Part shown: piece after piece, positions 44,304-55,190 of the stretch | Layout: the number at the start of each line of letters is the position of its first letter | Position numbering within the stretch: position 1 is the stretch's first letter | Assembly: GCA_030247885.1 (NCBI GenBank) | Contig: JAPDRO010000012.1 | Coordinates: 186,001-250,000, forward strand | DNA from: Taxawa tesnikishii (nom. ined.) | Lineage: Eukaryota; Ascomycota; Dothideomycetes; Dothideales | Reading direction: 5' to 3' | DNA length: 64,000 bases | The notes under the pieces: generated by a model | What the model was told of the DNA's origin: nothing | Databases searched by the model: none | What the model saw: only the letters and a program-made list of their open reading frames with translations | Translations under genes and position numbers: made by a program

Positions 44304-47300
44304 GGTGGGTTGCGTGCTACTAGACGCGTTAACAGGAGTCCGGATTGCTTGAGCGGAATGGCAGCAGTACAGCGTGGCAGTGGCAATGGCAATAGCAGAT
44401 TGGTGAGAGCAAGTGATGAAGGGAAAGTTGTTGACTCGGAACGATGTGTTCTATAAGGGCGCTGTGCTGTAAACGAGAAGGGGCTTAACCGCTTATGGAC
44501 GTTACCCTGATTCGGTTACCAGCCGGCAACCAGGAAGCAAACGAGTCTGTAGTGGGACATGATACCTGGGAGGGGTCAGAATACTATCAAAACTCCTAGC
44601 GTACCTCACAGATCTGGTTCACGCCGGTTCTCGCGATAGAGCGTCTCTTGAATGGAGACCCCCGAAAGAGGCGGTCTGCAAAGTCGCAGTCGTTGGGCAG
44701 GAGTATTTGCTACATGCCTAGGGTACTGCAGTCACTGGGTATTGCGGCAGACAGTCAAGCCTTCCCGTTGATCTCCTGTTGAGAACACCAATATCCGTCC
44801 CTGTTATGTTGTCCTGCGCGATGGACAACCTCACAGAAGGGTGCCTACAAGATGGTCAGCTAAGCAGAGTGCTCTCAATACCTAGTCGAACTGACTGATT
44901 GATTGCTTGTCACAAGGCAGCGGCAACAGAAAATCACCCGCACGTAAACAGCGCATGTAGATCTGAGGGCTGCCGTGCTTGAGCACAGTACTCCACCGCA
45001 GCTATTGAGGCAAATAAGGTCCGCCACTTGAACTTCGACAATGCCTCAGTAGCTGCAGCGTCGCATTGTGACAACAGTCACTCATAGTCAGTTGGTTCAA
45101 CTGTTGAGTACACAGGCTAGACAGCTGATTACTGACCCCTTTGAACGATTTGTTGCCTTCTACAAGTGAGATGGTAAAGTTCAGGAGCCCCATATTCGGG
45201 TGGACTGGCATTAGGAGATAGAGAGATACAAACGAACCACTTTATAGCATAAAGCCCATTTTACCACGGCAGGTGCATATTGAAACCGTACGTGACTCTC
45301 GGACGTCTCTTCATGTTGGGAGAATCCATGCCCGCTGACCGTAGCTCGCGATGAATCCACAATTGCACCCCCGAAGACAGTAGGTAAAGAAGCATTGCAT
45401 GGGTCATACGCGCTAATGGTGTTTTGGAGAGGAAGGTGTTGGGAAGTCCTGCGCAGCGAGCGTCCAAGAGGGTTGCGTCCTCGCCTCTAAACGTCTACTG
45501 CCAGGAACATGCGCATGTTAATCCCAAGTGTGCACTGGCATGCTCGTCATTGCTGTGCGGCGGGAGGATCTGACAGTCAGGAGTACGGTACGCGATTGCA
45601 AGTCGCAGCCATGCGCGCGCCGGCCATTGTTCGTCCCATGGTATCGCCTCCATTGCAATTCAGTCGGTTGCATTCGTAAAGATGACATCGTCGTGCGATT
45701 CAAGGTAATGGGCGATACTGTACGCGCCGCGCGGTTAGGCGTTCCTGACCCTGCACCACAGAATTCTTCCGCTGTCAGTCCCCGTGTGGTTCATGGTGTG
45801 CATGTGCATCGGGGTGGCTGCCTGTATGTGTGGTGGTGGCGATTGCACGTCAGCCAGTCGTTACCTTTCAAACGAGCGTTTGCAGTCCGCGCCCATCAAG
45901 CGGCCGTGGTTCGACTTGTCTCAGCCATCTGCGTGTTTCTCGTGTTTGTCGGCATTTTACTACACTTCTTTTCTTTGCAAGAAATCAACACTCTCGAACA
46001 GATGTCCATGACTGCCTCACTGTCCTTGCCGCATATCCACGAGTGATTCGCAAAAGAATCCTCCCATCTTGGTGCGAACGCGACATGGCAGAGAATCGAC
46101 GATGAGCGGGGAAGAACGCAATTGGACTGCTGCAACACAAGCTCACATTGCAGCGTACATATGGGGGTTGTCACGTCGCATCGCTGCGATGCATGTCTTT
46201 TCGAAGGCCTCGACCTCTCTAACGCTGTGTGTGGCAGGAGAGGTTGGTTTTCGAGATTCATCCCTCGAGAGCCTCACTGATAAACTCATGCCCTGCATAT
46301 GGTGTGGCTGCTGCCCTCGACGACATGGTCACGTGGATACCATGCGGGCGACTCGACCTCTGCACGACAGCGATCGATTATGAGATAGACACGGAAACAG
46401 ACAGAGCAATTCCAGTTCCGGCGTCCACTGTCCTCTTGCGGCAAGCGATAACCGTTTCCTGGCAGACGTCGAGCGCGCAGGTTATTGCTTGTCCGCCTGC
46501 AATCAAAACGAGCCGGTTTCTCCGCGCTCGATTGTGGACTAGCAGGGAGCACGGGGCATTTCCGAAGCCACCACAATCCAGACTCTCTCCAATTTCCTTG
46601 CAGTATGTGGCTGAGCTATCCTCCTCATGCACATGCAGGGTTGCCGTCTGTCCAGGAAGGTCAGCAGGTGTGACACGCCGTCCGAAACAGCCACAGCCGG
46701 ACGAGAGATTACCTCTTGTTTTCATCTATCGAGCGGATTGGAGAAGGCCACAATGACACACTGTTGCCAAGAAGAGAATGGCCGATGATATGTGGGCTTC
46801 TCGATAAATCCGGTCGTGCTGTGGAGCGGTATGATGCAAAGACAAGACAAGGCGAGGCAAGACAGGACATCAGACCTTCTGAGAAGTAGCATCAAAGCAA
46901 GACACGGCGATTTTCACATGGAACGGGTGAGCGACCAATTGTGGGGGCGGGAGAAGACGTTGGCCCGAGCCAGGAACATTTCGTCATTCCACAACATTGC
47001 TGCTTCCCCGTTGCCAAGCCGATGCTCTGATTGGCGCTGCCCCTGAAGTGGATGCATTAGCGCGCGAGGAAACCAAGGAATAGCGTGTGTGTGACAACAA
47101 CGGACACTTCTGGCGGTTGCAAGCCACGATAACAACGTGCTGGGAAGCCGCGGTGTGAAGTCACTGTCGTGCCTCCTGCCTGCCGTAGCAGTAGCTTGAA
47201 ACCAGACTGATTCGTCCGGACTGCACCTGCCATCATTTGTGCTCCCAAACTTGCAAGCCGCACCCGAGATCGAAACGCCCATAAACTCCCTCCAGCCGCC

Positions 47301-47470
47301 CACATTCCTCGCCTTTCTTCTTCCCATCACCTCAACACTACAGCAACACTACAGCAACACCACAGCATCCGCACCAGCATCCCTCAGTGCCTGAGCAGCT
47401 ACACCACCTGCAAGCCTACAACCGACCTACCTTGCATCTCACATAGCATCGCTCAACCTCATCCATCACA
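44304..47470. other. 3.2-kb gene-poor region
   Basis: The longest stretch without a supported gene. I read both strands; frames up to about 175 codons (45528-46046, 46229-46756, 46378-46725) have no domain, signal or coding-like composition. The last ~130 bp before 47471 are an A/C-rich leader with CTACAGCAACA repeats, likely the 5' UTR of the CFEM gene. Confidence 0.5.
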
Positions 47471-48558
47471 ATGAAGCACGCATTTGCTCTCATCGCCGGC
47501 GCCGCTGTTGCTGCCGCTCAGCTGAGCTCCCTCCCTCAGTGTGGTGTAAGTCCTCAGTGTCCCTTCACCGACTGCACTCGACACGCGTCTACAAGCCCAC
47601 TTCTACGCGTCCAACCATCTCTTCTCGCTTCATTGAGCTAACATTCGTGTCAGCAAACATGCATCAACAACATGATCAACATCGCCCAGAGCCAGTTCGG
47701 ATGCAGCACCGGCAACGTCACTTGCTACTGCACCAACCAGGACTTCGGTTACGGTATCCGTGACTGCTCCAACCAGGCCTGCTCGTCTGAGGACGCTGCC
47801 ACCATCCAGTCTTTCGGCTCCCAGTACTGCGCACGTACGTCTTCCAAAAACCCTACGTTTCTCTGCACGCAATGGCTGACCCCACCACAGAGGCACTCGG
47901 CGCCGCTGCTTCCTCCGGTTCTGGTTCTGCTCTTTCTGTGCTGACGAGCGCTGTTTCCACTGCAACCACCACGGGCACTGCCTCCGTCTCTGTCCCAGCT
48001 TCCATCACTCCAATGACTGGTGCTGCTGCTGGTGCGACTGGCGGTGCGGGAGCCGACTCTGCTAACAGCACTGTGACTTCCACCGCTACCGCGTCTCCTC
48101 TCTCGACTTCTACTCAGTTCGCCACCATTACCTCTGACGGTAGCACCATCACCACTCCAACCGGCTTCTCGACCATCTTCGGTGTCATTGGCGGTGCGGC
48201 CGGCTCTGCTGCTTCTGGCGCTTCTTCTGCTGCTGCTAACGGCACTGCCGCTGCTGGTTCCGCTGCCGGTAATGCCACTGCCATCGCTGGTGGTGCCGGT
48301 TCTTCTGCCAGCTCTGCCATCAGCAGTGCTCTCGCCTCCGAGTCTAGCGCCGCCAGCTCCGCTGTCTCCTCCGCCTCCGCTGCTGGCTCTTCTGCTGCTT
48401 CCTCTGGCGCTTCCCGTGCCTCTGGTGCTGGCTCTTCTGCCACCTCCGCCGCTGGTGGTGCTGCTTCCTCTGCTGCGTCCGGTGGTGCAGCCGCTCCTTT
48501 CCAGACTGCTGGCCCTCTCCTCGGCGCTGCCGCCATGGCCATGTTGATGCTCGCCTAG
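47471..48558 (+). CDS. CFEM-domain, probably GPI-anchored surface protein
   Basis: Three exons: join(47471..47545, 47654..47834, 47891..48558). The signal peptide is MKHAFALIAGAAVAAAQ. The CFEM domain follows directly, with eight Cys in the family spacing from LPQCGQTCINNMINIAQSQFGC through CYC and CSNQAC to SFGSQYC; exon 1 ends inside it at QCG. CFEM proteins sit on fungal walls or are secreted and can bind haem or act at host interfaces. The remaining ~220 residues are Ala/Ser/Gly/Thr-rich with several NxT/S sequons (NSTVT, NGTA, NATA). The hydrophobic end AAPFQTAGPLLGAAAMAMLMLA fits a GPI-anchor signal. The Asp expected at the haem-binding position of some CFEM proteins cannot be assigned with certainty here. 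Confidence 0.93.
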
Positions 48559-49046
48559 GTGGCTTGAAAGCAGATGGATCTTTGGATGGAGGATCTTAAT
48601 ACCCCTTGTTTTGCATACCGTACCCCCGAGATACCTTTCCTGCATGTTGTCGCACATTCTGGTGCTGACTTTCTGATCTTTCCTTTACTGTACACCTAAT
48701 ACTCTGCACGATCAGGGCGAGATCACCGATACCCAAGCATAAAGGCTCTGGCGTTTGTCCGAAATGACTCGATGGGTGGTGGATATAACAAGTCCTGAGC
48801 TGAATGAAAACAAACTTAATGTCTACCTCAATCTTCTGTTCTTCAAATTACCTATGTTGTACAGTAGCGTGATGAGTATGATAGGTCTGAATAGAAGTCC
48901 TTATAGTGATTTACCGCCGGCGGCTTCCAAAACCTCGGCAGAACCTGTCGCGTCGCCTTCCTCTTTCACATGCTGCACTGCACACCCATACCACTACACT
49001 TACTGCTACTCTCGTATTGCAGTACAGATGCGACCATGAAGACGCA
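48559..49046. other. intergenic, no gene seen
   Basis: About 490 bp between the CFEM gene and the DNA polymerase start, both rightward. Holds the CFEM 3' UTR and the polymerase promoter; no element recognised. Confidence 0.5.
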
Positions 49047-50388
49047 ATGTCAATACCTGCACGCCTCCTCGCGCCATCGCGTAAAGATGATCGGATAGTC
49101 ATCCACTTCGTACGTCCCTCTCCCTCCGTGCCCTGTACAACCCATGACCCGCAACCACCTTGTTGAAATGGTGCTGTTGCTCACACAGTCGCTAGGACTA
49201 CGACTGCTTCTACGCCTCCGTCTTCGAAGCCTCGAACCCGGCTTTGAAATACCTGCCCCTCGCGGTCCAGCAAAAACAGATCATCGTAACCTGCAACTAC
49301 GAAGCAAGAAGGAGGGGATTGCGGAAGCTGCAGTTGGTGAAGGATGCGAAGAACATCTGTCCTGATGTGGTGATCGTGCTGGGGAGGATATCGGACGGTT
49401 TAGGGATGCCAGTAAGGAGCTGTGGAGGGTTTTGGAGGGGTTTTCGTGGGGTGGAGGGTGGAACGGCTGGGGTTCGATGAGGTATAGTGCGTCTGATTGC
49501 AAGAGCAAGATCATGATCGAAAAAGTTGAAAGAGTCAGAAGGGTTAGAAGTGCTAAGGGAGGTCTCAGGTCTGGATGGACGTCACCGATATCGTGGACTA
49601 CAATCTGGACATCCTGAACCCGAACGCGCCGCGTGACTCCTTTTTCCAACTCGACAAGGATGACCCGACCAAGGGCTTCCCGTTCGACGCGTCAGAGAAC
49701 GCAGGCCACACGTATCCCCCGTCAGGGCCGTCAGGAGCCGAATCTGGGTGCACCGATGCAGCCCCAGAAGCGCTCACCCGAACCAAAGACTTGGGCATGC
49801 GCCTCCGCCTGGGCTCGCACCTCGCAATGCACATCCGCCACCGCCTCGAGGACGACAAGGGCTACACGGCCACTGTAGGGATATCAACGAACAAGCTGCT
49901 GGCGAAACTGGTCGGGAACGTGCACAAGCCCAGGGCTCAAACCGTGCTCTTACCTCCGTACACCTCGTCCTCGGGCCGAGAAAGCAACGTCACTGCCTTC
50001 ATGGACGCCCACAACATCTCCAAAATCCCCGGTATAGGATCCAAGATAGGTGAAAAGCTGCGCAGGCATGTACACCCACCCGCAGCCGGTTCAGTGGGTG
50101 GCGAAAGTCGGAATGCCGTACTCGTGCGTGACCTCCGCACCTCCCTCAACATGTCCGCGGAGCGCCTCGAGGCTCTCCTTGCAGGTCCCGGAGCTCCTCG
50201 CGGCATCGGCTACAGGATCTGGTGTCTACTGCATGGCGTCGACGACACGGAAGTCGCAGCCGCCAGACGCGTACCCAGACAGATCAGCATCGAAGACAGT
50301 TACCTCCGGCTCGACAGCGCCGGCTCCGTGATCAGGGAACTGACGACGCTGAGCGCGAGTCTGGTCGAACGGATGCGAATCGACCTCG

Positions 50389-50420
<32 letters not shown>

Positions 50421-51051
50421 ATCGTTAACAACCCGACCACCGACGGGGAAACCGGAAATGGCTCGCCCGCCCCCGTTCCCTCCGCCTCACCACCCGCCCC
50501 CGACTCTCCCTCAACTCCTCCGACGGCACCGCCGCGCCGCGCCAGAGATCCTTCAAGCGCATCTCGCAGTCCTGCCCGCTGCCCGCGTTCGTCTTCGACT
50601 TGGACGCCGACGTCGCGACGCTGGCTGGGAGGCTGGTCCGGGACGCGCTGGTGCCGCTGTTCCGTCGTCTGCATCCGGAAAGGAAAGGGTGGGATCTGAG
50701 TCTCATTAACGTGGCCGTGACGAATATGGTTGAAGCGGCGGGCGAGGGGAGGGGCGCGAGTGGGAGGGATATTGGGGGAATGTTCAGAAGGCAGGAGGAT
50801 GTGAGGAGGGAGTTTAGGGGTTTGGGCAGGGGATGGAGGGGATGGATGAAGAGACGGGCGAGCCGGAGGGTGCGGAGGGTGTGGAGGAGGATGTGGCTTT
50901 GATGACAGAGGATGATGGTGATGATGAGGCTTGGGATGAGCAGGCTGTGCTGGACTCCGAGGGTATGGGTCTGGTGTGCGACGCTTGCGGGACTCGTCTG
51001 CCTGCTTTTGCCATGCCGGCGCATCGGAGGTATCACGAACTCGGCGATTGA
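49047..51051 (+). CDS. Y-family translesion DNA polymerase (iota-like)
   Basis: Three exons: join(49047..49109, 49196..49481, 49569..51051). The start MSIPARLLAPSRKDDRIVIHF splices to DYDCFYASVFE, giving the metal-binding FDYDCFYASV. PLAVQQKQIIVTCNYEARRRGLRK is the family nucleotide-binding region. The second acidic motif spans the next splice as LGFDEVWMDVTDIVDYN. YTATVGISTNKLLAKLVGNVHKP and NISKIPGIGSKIGEKL (helix-hairpin-helix) follow. The C-terminus has the little-finger region (FKRISQSCPLPAFVF), an Asp run, and VCDACGTRLPAFAMPAHRRYH, a C2H2 ubiquitin-binding-type finger. It replicates past damaged bases in the nucleus. The frame breaks at 49381-49384, 49456-49458, 50452-50453 and 50829-50832, each one base short. 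Confidence 0.88.
50392..50420. repeat. (GAC)n triplet run coding poly-Asp
   Basis: A GAC triplet run of about ten codons in the polymerase gene, between the catalytic core and the little-finger region. Probably length-variable between strains. Confidence 0.9.
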
Positions 51052-51863
51052 ACTAAAACGTCGGAAAAGTGTCGGGAGGCCTGATCAGTGTGCCACTGCC
51101 ACGTTCTTGGCTGTCGGTGGAGATGCCGATGCGCTATTCTGTACCACTCCCCTTTGGCCATCGGGCAGAGTGCTGATACTCTCAATGGGGCACGTCGTCG
51201 AGTCCTCCGAACGATCGGCGGTCGAACTCGACTCTCGGTGTGTGGCTCCTGTAGGTCTGCATGGAGCTGGGAGAAAGCGCTTATTCGTACCCCCCAACCG
51301 AACTACGCCGGCAAGGGCGGTGAACGGTAGCGTGCTCTCCCGGAATCGACAACCTCTGGCGCGTCAATACCGACTCCATCACGCCAAGTCCACACCGCCT
51401 TTATCAGGCCAGGCTGTGGAACTACGTCTTGAATCTCGGGAACTCGCGGAAGGGAAGAGAATAGGGGGGGCCTGTAGACATACGCCAGGAACTACGCTAC
51501 CGGAGACGATGAGAGCGAGTACGGAATTTCCCCTTGCTCCGGCTTTTGCAACCCCTGCGTATGCATATGAGCCTGCCATGTGATAGTTTGAGTCCACAAC
51601 AACAGGTCGTGGGCTTCACCGACAAGGGGCGAGGCATTGAGAGTGTCACTTCGGAGCTGGCACTCCACAAAGACAGCGAGCAGCTGGACAAAGCGCGAAT
51701 GTGTATGGGTACATGTATAGCTTGATCTACATGGGTATCATCTCCTCAAGAACCAACCTGCCAAAGAGTCAACAAAAAAACGAAAAGAAAAACCAAAATG
51801 GGTTATCCAGAACGCAGTCATCGCCAACCAGAACACATTTAATCACCCACACAATCCTACACG
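51052..51863. other. intergenic, convergent 3' flanks
   Basis: About 0.8 kb between the polymerase stop and the lipase stop. The 223-codon plus frame over 50912-51583 is mostly outside the polymerase and not protein-like. No gene. Confidence 0.5.
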
Positions 51864-54378
51864 TCAGCTAAACTGATCTCCATGCGTCCCATACTTCTTC
51901 CCGCTCTCCTTTCCCAACCTCAACCTCTCCCTCTTCCGGTCCTCTCTCTCCCCCTCCTCCCTCTCCATCCTCGCCCTCCTCTTCCTCTCCCACACGGCCC
52001 TGACCGTCCTCCTCGTCTGCTCCCTCCCCTCCTCGAAATTCGCCCTCGCCAAGCTCACGACCTGCTCAATCTCCTCCTCCGTGTACACAAAGTTCCACGT
52101 GGACATGAAATCGCTCGTCTGCGGGTCCACGCCGGGGACTTTGGGGTTGGCGAGGAAGGGAAATAGATCAGCGTGATGCCGGCGCGGTCGTGCTGCAATT
52201 CCCAGTCCTCTTGCACGTTTTTGCAGGGCGGGGCTCGGCGTCGGCCTCGCGTTCCTCGACCGTGCCGACCCAGACGGTGCAGTAGCCCAGCTCCGAGGGC
52301 GTTGCGCTGCTCTTTTATCGACGACGACGACCTTGGAGCCTGCGGGGGCGATTGCTGCTGCGCTTCGGCGATCTTGGCCGATGCTTCGTCGGCGCTGGAG
52401 GCTTGTGCGGCTTCGAGTTCGCGCAGCGTTTGCTCTTCCGTGAGGGATTCGGAGGGCCAGCCCGCGCCGAGTGGCCAGCCCTTGATGCCGCGCTGCCGCA
52501 CGTAGCCATCAGCGACTTTTATCCAGTTGTCCTTGCGCACGTCGGCGGACGCGTCGAACGTGATGATGATGTCGACGTCCCTTCCGGGGCGGAGCAGTGG
52601 GTAAATGGGTAGGTTGTTGCTCATGCCGGCGTCCATGAGCTGTAGGTGGCTGACCGTGTGGATGCTTTCGGGACAAGTCGAGGGCAGCATCTCCCGCATG
52701 CCTAGCACGAAGTTGGGGATCGTGGCTGGGTTGATCGGATGCACTTTGATCAAATCTTCGTCTCGTTCGGCGATCAGTTGATCGATGCCGCCGAATCCGG
52801 CAAGCCCTTTGACGATGGGCTGGATTTCCTTGTAATAGTGTGACAGTGTCGCGCAGAATGCGCTCCCCAGATGCCTAGTAGCAGTGGTACTCGCATCTCG
52901 GGAAGTGCCAGTCCGTTGTCGCGCCAGACACTACGGCCGTGGTCGAAGTTGCGACCGATAGCCCATGTCGGTACACCAGCTCCTAATTCGTCGCAGTAGA
53001 ATTCGTACGGCGTCCACTCGAACCACTGGAACCAAGCTTCTTTCCTGGCCTTCTCGCGGATCTCTGCAGGTGGGCTGCTGGACGGGTCCTCGATGGGAAT
53101 TTCGTGCCGTACTGCGGTGTAGATGGGCATTGGATATGCGCCGTGGTCAACGTAATCGCGCTGGTTAGAGAGCTTGAGGTCGTACTCATCGATGTTCAAG
53201 TCGCCCTTGGGTACCATCAGTCTAGCTGCAAGGAGCACTCCGTACGCGTCTACCAAGCCAAAGTCTGCGTCCGGGACACCTTTGAGTTTTTCGATTGCGC
53301 CACTAAGAAGGTACTTGTTTGTAGGCGCACTGCTCAACAGTCCAAGAGCAGCTGGAGGGAAAGCAATGTGGATACCGAGTCGGTGCTTGAGGTGTCGAAG
53401 GAGGCGAGCGTGGCTTTGCTGTCCAATGGATGAATAATACAGCGTCTGTAACCAGCAGCTTCCACTGACGCCCGCTGTGTAGGTCACGCAATCGAACAAG
53501 CCAGCCTCGTACGCGGACAGATAGGAGCTGGTACCTGCGACCAGCGCTCGCAAGCCGCCTCCGGAACCACACATGGCAATGATTGGCACGTCATCCGGAT
53601 GGATCTCACTCTCCGGTACGTTCAGGTATTTGGCCAAAGCAGCAGTTGTATGGGTTTTGCGCTTCTCTAGGAAATCCAGTTCTTCGATGCAAAGGTCGTC
53701 TCCTACACGGACGCTGGCATCCCATGTTATCTCGGGGTTGATTTCCGAATCGTGAGCTTCCCGCCAGATCTCATCGGCCAGAGTACCTGGGGCCATAGAG
53801 AGCTCATCTTGAAGCTTGCTGATGAAGCCGGGCAACTGCTTGGCCCATTTTGGCATGATCATGTCGGTGATTTTCTCCCCAATCTGGGAGAGGTCGAATC
53901 CGGTAACGCCGTCCTTGATGTTGGTCAGGTTGTCGACAGCCTTCTGCCAGGCAGTGATTTCTGTCTGGTCGACATGGTCGATGGAATCAATGACCCGGTG
54001 GCCTTTCGTCTGTGGCGGCGGCGCTTGCTGGCCTGGACTAGAGTGGTCCGCATCGTAGTAGGCCTTTGAATCTCCAGAGACGGTGAACCGATCCCGGAGT
54101 TGTGAGTTGTGATTGATCCGTGTCGGTTTTGAAGACCAGTCCTTCGGGTCCTCTCTGCTGTCCGCATGCAGCCTAGGCAATAACGGTGTGTTGCTGATGG
54201 GTGCAAAGAATGCATATCCGCTCAAGATGAGACCAGCTGCTGCTACCAGGGCGCGCGAGCGGTAATGGTGACGAGAGATCCACCGAGCGTAAGAATGACT
54301 GCGGCGCCGGCATGCCAGTGCTGGCGCTGGTGCAGCAGCCGGAAAGCCGTGTGTCAGCGGTCTTCTGCTGCATAACAT
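51864..54378 (-). CDS. cytosolic-phospholipase-A2/lysophospholipase-type lipase, membrane-anchored
   Basis: Single-exon reading of about 838 residues. The Arg-rich N-terminus and one hydrophobic segment (ALVAAAGLILSGYAFFAPI) suggest mitochondrial or membrane targeting. The catalytic domain has the oxyanion motif MCGSGGGLRALVAG, the nucleophile motif GVSGSCW and the catalytic Asp in LMDAGMSNNLPIYPLLRPG, all typical of the PLA2_B family. LGYCTVWVGTVEE and a charged helical C-terminus (DFMSTWNFVYTEEEIEQVV to KKYGTHGDQFS) follow. It should release fatty acids from phospholipids; the substrate is unknown. Frame breaks lie at 52865-52868, 52226-52228 and 52158-52160 (one base short each) and 52297-52299 (one extra). 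Corrected, the segments join as one protein ending at 51864. Confidence 0.87.
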
Positions 54379-55190
54379 ATCGCTGTGTAGGTCAATGTTG
54401 CAAAAAGTCCATTCCCAAGTGGCAAAGCGGGCTTCGCAACGGTGGATGACCTCTCCGTGGGTGCGAACGTCTTCAATGCTCCGGAAGTCTTTGAAGCAGC
54501 AGCAGCAGCAGCAAATTTCAGGGCGAAAGATGGCTTTGATGTACCGAATTCAGGTACACCGGCAAGACTTGCAGTGATGTCAAGCCCTGTCAGCAACCAC
54601 ATCCGAAACCTGTTTCTTGACAATGCCGATGCCGCCCGAAACACTCTCCCAAACCCGGCGAAGAAAGTGCGAAGTCACTGCAACATGCATCCACGGAGTT
54701 TTCCACACCCCGAAAAAGGCAAAAGGCCATCTGACCATGACATGGCGCCTGACAGACGGTGATATATGTACTGTATGTGCACTTGGCGTGCAGCAAGCTA
54801 ATGTAGTCGCGGGCCGCTGCATGTGGAGGAACGCGAACGCGTCTAAGCTCTCCCTCACTCCCTCTCCCCTCCCCGTTCCATCGCCGACGGCCACCTGTAC
54901 TGTACTGTACTGTACTGCACTGTACTGCACTGTACTGCACTGCACTGCACTGCACTGTACGTTACATGCACACATGTGATACAGCCATATAGTCTACATA
55001 GCATACTACACTCATCCAACAAGGCATCCTTATCAGTTCCTGCCCGACAAACACCTTGAACCGCGTATCGCTATCTGGACCTTCATCCTCGGACCCGTCC
55101 TGGGACCCATCCTCCCGAAGCAGCGATAAAGAACCACCCCGAAAAGCAGCACACCACCCAGGCCCGGATCAGGATCAGACCACACCCACC
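54379..55190. promoter_or_regulatory. divergent promoter region, lipase/Exo70
   Basis: 812 bp between the start codons of two divergent genes. It contains a CTGTA/CTGCA pentamer array and CAG/GCA triplets (54496-54512). No specific binding site was recognised. Confidence 0.45.
54894..54960. repeat. CTGTA/CTGCA pentamer tandem repeat
   Basis: About 13 tandem pentamers: a block of pure CTGTA, then CTGCA interspersed with CTGTA, then mostly CTGCA. It sits in the lipase/Exo70 divergent promoter region. All apparent coding here is repeat-derived. Confidence 0.95.

Noticed and set aside
47749-48657. 302-codon minus frame opposite the CFEM gene
   Set aside because: Ser/Gly/Arg low-complexity shadow of the Ala/Ser-rich tail; the plus frame has a signal peptide, CFEM cysteines and consistent introns.
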